Shown piece by piece: positions 24,312-28,496 of a stretch of 28,496 bases of DNA. The notes below the pieces were generated by a model. It saw only the letters and a list, made by a program, of their open reading frames with translations. It was not told where the DNA came from and made no database searches. Source of the DNA: Firm-04 sp964392175. Its GTDB lineage: Bacteria > Bacillota > Clostridia > Oscillospirales > Ruminococcaceae. Location: the NCBI GenBank assembly GCA_964392175.1, contig CAYMOJ010000024.1:1-28496 (forward strand). Reading direction: 5' to 3'. How positions within the stretch are numbered: position 1 is the stretch's first letter; the number at the start of each line of letters is the position of its first letter. A program made the position numbers and the translations under genes.

Positions 24312-24399
24312 GGTAGAATCGGCAGCTCTACCACAAAAAAGTGCAATTCCACTGACGGTAGAATGCACGTAGATACGATGCTTTTGACGGTAGAATCGG
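24312..24399 (+). repeat. Three short GGTAGAAT repeats in an intergenic region
   Basis: GGTAGAAT occurs at 24312-24319, 24357-24364 and 24389-24396. Copies 2 and 3 share a 12-nt direct repeat TGACGGTAGAAT, 32 nt apart. Copies 1 and 3 share GGTAGAATCGG. Copy 1 also forms an inverted repeat GGTAGA/TCTACC (24312-24317 / 24327-24332). The function is unknown: they could be binding sites for a regulator of the downstream gene or relics of small repeats. Confidence 0.5.
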
Positions 24400-24437
24400 T
24401 ATTCTCGTATCAGGAGCGTTCAATAGCGTAAAGTAGG

Positions 24438-24466
24438 TTGTTTTTTTCATCCAAATGCAGTATCAT
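24438..24466 (+). promoter_or_regulatory. Likely promoter of the HlyIII-family gene
   Basis: TTGTTT (24438-24443), 17 nt, TATCAT (24461-24466). Only moderately close to consensus. It lies about 40 nt after the last GGTAGAAT repeat. Confidence 0.5.
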
Positions 24467-24523
24467 AAGTTTGTAGGAAGCAACAAATCCCTTGATTTCA
24501 GAGTTTGAAAGGAAAGATGACTT

Positions 24524-25201
24524 ATGGTATGTGCAAGAACACCTTTGCGTGACCGTGTGATGCCCACCTATACACGAGGCGAAGAGATCACGAACATGAC
24601 TACCCATATTGTGGGCGCAGCCATCGGCTTGCTGATTCTTGTGTTCAGTGTTCTCATTGGTGCAAGGCATCATGATCCCTGGGCGGTGGTTAGCGGCAGC
24701 ATTTATGGCACTTCAGTGGTGGTACTGTTTTCAGTATCCAGTATTTATCATGGGCTAAAGGACTGCATGGGGAAGCGTGTGATGCAGATCATTGATCATT
24801 GTACCATTTATTTTATGATCGCAGGCACATATACTCCGATTTTGTTGGCGGGGATTCGTGAGACGCAGCCCGTAAAGGCGTGGATCGTGTTTGGCGTGGA
24901 GTGGGGTTGTGCCGCTGTTGCGGCAGTGTTCACTGCGATTGATTTGAAAAAATATTCCAAGCTCAGCATGATCTGTTACCTTGCCATGGGATGGGCGGTT
25001 ATTATGGTGCTTCGTGCTACTATCGATACTATGACCGTTACAGGTTTTCTGTGGCTGTTGGCAGGGGGGATTTTCTATACCATTGGCGCGATCCTTTATG
25101 GTATGGGCAAAAAGCATCGTTATGTGCATAGCATTTTCCATTTGTTCGTCAACATTGGATGTCTGTTGCAAGCGGTTGCCATTCTTCGTTATGTTCTGTA
25201 A
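24524..25201 (+). CDS. Hemolysin III (HlyIII/YqfA, PAQR-like) family membrane protein
   Basis: 225 residues with seven predicted membrane helices in the HlyIII/PAQR pattern. The conserved polar residues are visible: Glu with NMTTHIVGA at the first helix, SSIYHG near residue 77, IDHCTIYFMIAGTYTP near 90, and the C-terminal HSIFHLFVNIG. These His, Ser and Asp positions form the metal site of the superfamily, suggesting a membrane hydrolase. Despite the name, lytic activity is not established for most members. AGGAAAG precedes the ATG. An in-frame ATG follows shortly after (MPTYTRGEE), so the start is slightly uncertain. It is alone between the repeat-bearing intergenic region and a bidirectional terminator. 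Confidence 0.9.
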   Translation: MVCARTPLRDRVMPTYTRGEEITNMTTHIVGAAIGLLILVFSVLIGARHHDPWAVVSGSIYGTSVVVLFSVSSIYHGLKDCMGKRVMQIIDHCTIYFMIAGTYTPILLAGIRETQPVKAWIVFGVEWGCAAVAAVFTAIDLKKYSKLSMICYLAMGWAVIMVLRATIDTMTVTGFLWLLAGGIFYTIGAILYGMGKKHRYVHSIFHLFVNIGCLLQAVAILRYVL

Positions 25202-25203
25202 AA

Positions 25204-25242
25204 AAAGGCGGTATCTCCTGATGAAAAGAGGATACCGCCTTT
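25204..25242. terminator. Bidirectional terminator between HlyIII-family and recombinase genes
   Basis: GGCGGTATC (25207-25215) pairs with GATACCGCC (25231-25239), flanked by A6 on the left and TTT on the right, serving the two convergent genes. Confidence 0.85.
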
Positions 25243-25261
25243 GTGTATCATAACGATGAAG

Positions 25262-26443
25262 TTATGGAGCGCGACGATAGATTACCGTGGCTTCAATCTG
25301 CGTACGACAAATGCGTAATTCAGTGATGAGCCGCCGCCATAGCTCTACAGAATCCGGCACACCGTCAGCAAGAAATTGTTGTCGTAGCATCGCTTCCAGA
25401 TCTTCCGCGCGCATGGAAGGATTGGTGCAACCGCTACCTTTTTTACGTCCGCTGCATTGCAGCCGTGGATGGGAGGATGTGGTATCGCGCAAAGTCATCA
25501 CAGCGCCACATTCGCCGCAGATGGCAAGCCCTTTCAACCAATGAGATATCGCACACCGTCGTGTTCGTTTTGCCAGTGCATTTTGTGCCGCTGTAAACTG
25601 TTCGCGACTAATGATCGGTTCTACAGCAAGGCTGCACCATTGGGCAGGTGGCAGTGAACGCTTCTGCTTGCATTTGTGACTGATGCGTTCAGTGCGATGT
25701 AGTTGTAGGTCGCCCATGTATACGGGATTTTGTAGAATCCTGCGTACGGTTATATCGTTCCATGCAAGATTTGCTTCTTTGCCTAGTTGTAGCATTCTGG
25801 GTGTGGGGATCTGTTGCGCTGTAAGCTTTTTTGCAATCTGTCGCAGACTTTGCCCGTTTGTTGCTTGCGTAAAGATCCACTGTATGACAGAGCACCATAC
25901 CTCATTGGGTACAATGGTATTCTGTACACGGCGATATCCGAAGGGGATGGTTGCCAGTGTGCAGATCCCTTTTTGCCGTCTTGCCTGTAAAGCACTGCGT
26001 ACTTTGTGGGAAATGTCCCGTGCGTACCAGTCGTTCATTACTGCGCGCATAGGAAAAAATTCGTTAGCAGGATGTGTGGTGGCAGTATCAATGCCATCGA
26101 CAATGGCGATAAATCGAATACCGTGGGCAGGAAACCATTGCTCCAAAAGTTGCCCTGTGTGGATATAATCACGACTTAAACGTGATAGATCTTTGGTAAT
26201 GATCGTGCGAATATATCCTGCTTGTGCGAGGGCAAGCATTTTCTGAAATGCTGGTCGCTCCCATATCACGCCCGAATAGCCGTCATCTGCAAAAATATCA
26301 TAAACTGTAAAATGCATTTGCGTGGCATACTGCAGCAGCATCGCACGCTGGCTGGCAATGCTTTCGGATTCCTGTGCAGTGCCATCATCCCGTGAAAGCC
26401 GTAGATACAGTGCCGTATCACCCCTTATGGATTGAGCCACCAT
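25262..26443 (-). CDS. Serine site-specific recombinase (SpoIVCA/TnpX-like)
   Basis: 393 residues. The resolvase domain begins ALYLRLSRDDG with predicted nucleophile Ser17 and Arg15, then DDGYSGVIWERPAF, and the arginine motif TKDLSRLSRDYIHTG near residue 85. The DNA-binding Recombinase domain follows (PFGYRR, then WNDITVRRILQNPVYMGDL), and a zinc ribbon has CGECG and CSGRKKGSGC. The C-terminal part after the ribbon is short (about 50 residues), so the protein is smaller than transposon-type TnpX but looks catalytically complete. The ATG at 26443 overlaps the end of tspO by 19 nt and lacks a good ribosome binding site, so translation is probably coupled. No mobile-element cargo or att sites were recognised nearby. 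Target unknown. Confidence 0.88.
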   Translation of the reverse strand: MVAQSIRGDTALYLRLSRDDGTAQESESIASQRAMLLQYATQMHFTVYDIFADDGYSGVIWERPAFQKMLALAQAGYIRTIITKDLSRLSRDYIHTGQLLEQWFPAHGIRFIAIVDGIDTATTHPANEFFPMRAVMNDWYARDISHKVRSALQARRQKGICTLATIPFGYRRVQNTIVPNEVWCSVIQWIFTQATNGQSLRQIAKKLTAQQIPTPRMLQLGKEANLAWNDITVRRILQNPVYMGDLQLHRTERISHKCKQKRSLPPAQWCSLAVEPIISREQFTAAQNALAKRTRRCAISHWLKGLAICGECGAVMTLRDTTSSHPRLQCSGRKKGSGCTNPSMRAEDLEAMLRQQFLADGVPDSVELWRRLITELRICRTQIEATVIYRRAP

Positions 26444-26910
26444 ACGCCAACATTGAGATATAGCGCAAAGCTACACCACAGCAGGTAGGGAAGTTGCAAG
26501 TGCGCGGCTATCTTGGAGATTTTGCGGTAGTTGCGTATCATGATGCCAATGGCCATAATGAGCCCTATGGTCCAGATTACCGCGAAGCCGTACCACCCAA
26601 GCCCGAAAAACCAGAGCATCCAACAAAAGAAAAAGGTGAGTTGTACCCAAAAGGCTGTCACAGCGTTGTCATATAGGGTGCGTTCAGTGGCTGATCTGCT
26701 GCATCGAATCAGCCCGATGCCAATCCCCATCAAGATCAATAAAATGCTCCACACAATGGGAAATACGGGTGCCGGTGGTGTCAACAGCGGTTGATATATG
26801 GACGAAAAACCGCGCAGACCGTCTAGCGTCAGCCATGAAGCAATACCGCCGGTCAGTAAGCAGAGCGTCACACCAAGTATTATCGGTTTGCGACATTTTT
26901 TTAGGTTCAT
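26425..26910 (-). CDS. tspO: TspO/MBR family tryptophan-rich sensory membrane protein
   Basis: About 161 residues with five predicted membrane helices, matching TspO/MBR proteins, which bind porphyrins and are implicated in stress and tetrapyrrole handling. Typical segments are LTPPAPVFPIVWSILLILMG near residue 43, FWVQLTFFFCWMLWFFGLGW near 87, and the C-terminal LPYLLWCSFALYLNVGVWWL. CTCCTT at 26920-26925 (AAGGAG on this strand) is 9 nt from the ATG at 26910 and only 3 nt from the in-frame ATG at 26916, so 26910 is preferred. It is followed, with overlap, by the serine recombinase gene. No clear promoter was identified upstream on this strand. Confidence 0.9.
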   Translation of the reverse strand: MNLKKCRKPIILGVTLCLLTGGIASWLTLDGLRGFSSIYQPLLTPPAPVFPIVWSILLILMGIGIGLIRCSRSATERTLYDNAVTAFWVQLTFFFCWMLWFFGLGWYGFAVIWTIGLIMAIGIMIRNYRKISKIAAHLQLPYLLWCSFALYLNVGVWWLNP

Positions 26911-26997
26911 ATGCATTCACTCCTTTTGCATAGTTTATGAAAAGAAGGCTTGTTTCATGTCTTTTTTATGAAAAATTCCGTTTTTTTGAAGATGGTA

Positions 26998-27026
26998 TTG
27001 ACTTTACATCATTCTTGTGGTATGAT
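26998..27026 (+). promoter_or_regulatory. Promoter of tRNA-fMet
   Basis: TTGACT (26998-27003), 17 nt, TATGAT (27021-27026), about 32 nt upstream of the tRNA. Confidence 0.8.
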
Positions 27027-27057
27027 ATATAAGTCGTCGCGAGATGATGCTCGATAT

Positions 27058-27130
<73 letters not shown>

Positions 27131-27139
27131 CTCTTTGAA

Positions 27140-27180
27140 GCGGTCACTTTCTGTATGGAAGGTGACCGCCTTTTGTTTTG
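27140..27180 (+). terminator. Intrinsic terminator after tRNA-fMet
   Basis: GCGGTCAC (27140-27147) pairs with GTGACCGC (27162-27169), followed by CTTTTGTTTT. Confidence 0.85.
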
Positions 27181-27269
27181 CGTATCTTGAAGGGAGCTTC
27201 TTGAATCTGTAACGGTAAAGTATGTAATGTTGCTGGAAGTAAACCAAAATAAGAGAAGAAAAACGGAGC

Positions 27270-27322
27270 AACACAAACCACATTTTGTGTTGTTCACTTC
27301 CTTCTTTTTGTGGTGTATAATG
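27270..27322 (+). promoter_or_regulatory. Inverted repeat and -10 box upstream of the truncated membrane protein gene
   Basis: A perfect 9-bp inverted repeat, CAACACAAA (27270-27278) and TTTGTGTTG (27285-27293), sits where the -35 region would be. A consensus TATAAT lies at 27317-27322, but no good -35 exists at 17 nt. This looks like a regulator-bound or activator-dependent promoter. AAGGAGG precedes the ATG at 27353. The rest of 27181-27269 shows nothing recognisable. Confidence 0.5.
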
Positions 27323-27352
27323 TTACTGTAAAACAAAAAGGAGGTTCTTTAT

Positions 27353-27736
27353 ATGAACACAGACAAGATTATTGCAGAATCCATCGCAAAGGATTATGCG
27401 CCGAAGGAAGGCTCAAAACTGGTGGCTCTAAAGAAACTGGACAGAAGAGCGAAACTTCCTGCCACCATCTTCACATATTCTTGGGGGATCGTTTCTGCCC
27501 TTGTATTTGGCACAGGAATGTGTCTGGCAATGCAGGTCATCGGCAGTGGTGTTGGTGGCCTGATACTGGGCATTGTCGGAGGTTCTCTTTATGTTCCTTA
27601 TAGAATTGCTGATGGCAAAAACGCAAACTGCCCTTTCAGAATATCCAGCAGTTCTTCTGCTGTTTCTTTTCTGTCTCTATCCAGCCATGCCTTGAGAATG
27701 CTGATGGGCACGCCGGTACGGATCTCCATGAAATAA
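27353..27736 (+). pseudogene. Truncated small two-helix membrane protein with foreign C-terminal tail
   Basis: The open frame has 127 codons, but only the first 85-90 look authentic. DKIIAESIAKDYAPKEGSK, then LVALKKLDRRAKLPATIF, then a membrane stretch TYSWGIVSALVFGTGMCLAM, resemble a common small clostridial membrane protein, in databases often given the doubtful label dihydropteridine reductase. In that family a second helix and a short basic tail ending near residue 115 are expected. Here, after about residue 85-90 (near 27610-27625), the sequence becomes Ser-rich nonsense that is the reverse complement of a protein-like frame on the other strand. I infer a rearrangement junction that removed the native end. 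A ribosome binding site and a -10 box are intact upstream. Confidence 0.55.
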
Positions 27737-27780
27737 CGGCGGTTCACTTCATCCATTTCAGGCAATTTGCCGTAACCCAT
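27598..27780 (-). pseudogene. Unidentified protein fragment on the minus strand
   Basis: The 60-codon frame begins MGYGKLPEMDEVNRRYF, continues MEIRTGVPISILKAWLDRD, then KETAEELLDILKG. Its composition is that of a real protein (helical, balanced charge), unlike the Ser-rich plus-strand reading of the same bases. The last residues run into the coding part of the truncated plus-strand gene, so it seems cut at about 27610-27625. It begins about 15 nt after the hairpin at 27794-27825 and has no clear ribosome binding site, so it may be an internal piece. I do not recognise the family. Confidence 0.35.
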
Positions 27781-27825
27781 AAAATCAAAAAGTGCCTCCG
27801 GCTACCTGAAATGGTAGCCGGAGGC
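27781..27825 (-). terminator. Strong terminator after the thiamine pyrophosphokinase pseudogene
   Basis: A 13-bp perfect stem, GCCTCCGGCTACC (27794-27806) and GGTAGCCGGAGGC (27813-27825), loop of 6. On the minus strand it is followed by ACTTTTTGATTTT. Confidence 0.85.
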
Positions 27826-27847
27826 ATCGTTATTGCATAACGAAAAC

Positions 27848-28435
27848 CTATGCGAATACCTTTATCAAAAGCAGTTTTCCATCCTTCACAAACACCTTTG
27901 CTGTTTCCTCCGGCAGGACTTCGTTGCTAATGCCGTACTGATACTCACAGGTGATTTATCCATCGGTAAGCGGATATTTCGCCCCTCGAATTGTAATGCC
28001 CTTGGCACAGCCGGAAATATTCAGCAGGGAGAAAAAGGCATAATGGTCTGGGATATAAACGGGCTTATCTGAAACGATCTCCATTTCGGAATAGTCATCT
28101 ATAATGATTGCTTTTTTACCCAGCGTATGATCAAGCCTTGCGCCCACAACATCTATTAGGAGAAAATAATCAAAGCCTCTTTTAACGGTTTCTTTGACCG
28201 CATAGACTGTATCGGTATCATCCTTTTCACAGGGCAACACAATGGTTTCTACTTCCAAATGAGGATTTTCGTGAGAATCAAAATCACCGACAATCAGATT
28301 GGGCTTTGCCTGAAGGAATTCCATATGCTTGAGTCCGCTATCGCAGTATATGACAAAATCATCTTTTCACAAGCGAGAACGGATTTGCTCATAATTGCCA
28401 ATATCCGCACCGCCAACAATTACACATCGTCGCAT
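27848..28435 (-). pseudogene. thiN: Thiamine pyrophosphokinase pseudogene (two in-frame stops, internal deletion)
   Basis: Read in one frame from ATG 28435 to TAG 27848, the product is a thiamine pyrophosphokinase, which makes thiamine diphosphate from thiamine and ATP. Family motifs are CVIVGGADIGNY, CDSGLKHM, NLIVGDFDSH, CEKDDTDTVYAV and VGARLDHTLG. The C-terminal part (ITCEYQYGISNEVLP, then KVFVKDGKLLLI) is present after a stop. Two stops interrupt the frame: TGA at 28367-28369 (codon 23) and TAA at 27956-27958, where a Glu codon is expected after TDG. Between DHTLG and KKAIIIDD about 13 residues normally present are missing, without loss of frame. AGGAA lies upstream of the ATG and a strong terminator lies downstream, so the gene was once complete. 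Sequencing error is the alternative. Confidence 0.85.
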
Positions 28436-28454
28436 AGTTTTTTCCTCAAGCTTT

Positions 28455-28496
28455 TTATAAAATATCAATATACTCTCCGGAAAGAGCTTTGTTCAT
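28455..28496 (-). CDS. Possible C-terminal end of an upstream gene cut by the window edge
   Basis: On the minus strand the edge reads MNKALSGEYIDIL followed by TAA at 28455-28457, just before the pseudogene's ribosome binding site. It could be the tail of the preceding gene in a thiN operon, but 13 codons are too few to identify it, and the frame choice is uncertain. Confidence 0.25.
   Translation of the reverse strand: MNKALSGEYIDIL

Noticed and set aside
27833..28072. Plus-strand frame of 79 codons opposite the thiN pseudogene
   Set aside because: It is antisense to a readable thiamine pyrophosphokinase sequence and shows no independent protein signal.

Overview
The window reads as chromosomal DNA of a low-to-mid GC Gram-positive bacterium of class Clostridia, most like a Ruminococcus-type Oscillospiraceae. 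The pointers are a T-box-controlled valS, a cdaA-cdaR pair, rny, an apparently intact sporulation sigma factor sigK, very regular SigA promoters (TTGACA-like, 17 nt, often extended TGnTATAAT), and a secreted leucine-rich-repeat protein ending in a type I dockerin. Dockerins point to cellulosome- or amylosome-forming ruminococci. Species assignment is inference.

Layout. 1-3270 (+): one operon of a PHP phosphoesterase, malic enzyme, a small TSCPD protein and a YdcF/ElyC-type membrane protein. 3295-6400 (+): valS behind a full T-box leader whose specifier (GUC) and UGGU bulge both fit tRNA-Val. 6459-8916 (+): cdaA and cdaR/ybbR, overlapping ATGA, for c-di-AMP synthesis. 8924-13425 (-): an LRR-dockerin protein, an LtaS-like phosphoglycerol transferase just downstream, and a separately promoted membrane protein with a long disordered tail. 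13573-20604 (+): single-gene units for aspartate kinase, a cytidylate-kinase-like protein, a membrane-bound NDP-sugar 4,6-dehydratase, sigK and an M3-like zinc-peptidase lipoprotein. 20636-22676 (+): rny behind a long structured leader. 22693-25240 (+): an O-antigen-ligase-like polymerase/ligase and a HlyIII-family protein. 25262-26910 (-): tspO translationally overlapping a serine recombinase. 26998-27180 (+): initiator tRNA-fMet. 27180-28496: a decayed zone with a truncated small membrane protein, an unidentified antisense fragment and a thiamine pyrophosphokinase pseudogene with two in-frame stops.

How it fits together. Many genes concern the envelope (LtaS-like enzyme, 4,6-dehydratase, O-antigen-ligase-like protein, YdcF, cdaA/cdaR) or sporulation (sigK). 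The most interesting unexplained structure is the rny leader. It has a short GC-rich terminator-like hairpin about 70 nt after the promoter and, further on, an 81-nt three-way junction that pairs with part of the rny Shine-Dalgarno sequence. Other points of interest are the tspO-recombinase coupling, the duplicated linear motif in the disordered tail of the membrane protein, and the gene decay downstream of tRNA-fMet. No CRISPR array, rRNA, insertion sequence or prophage was seen.
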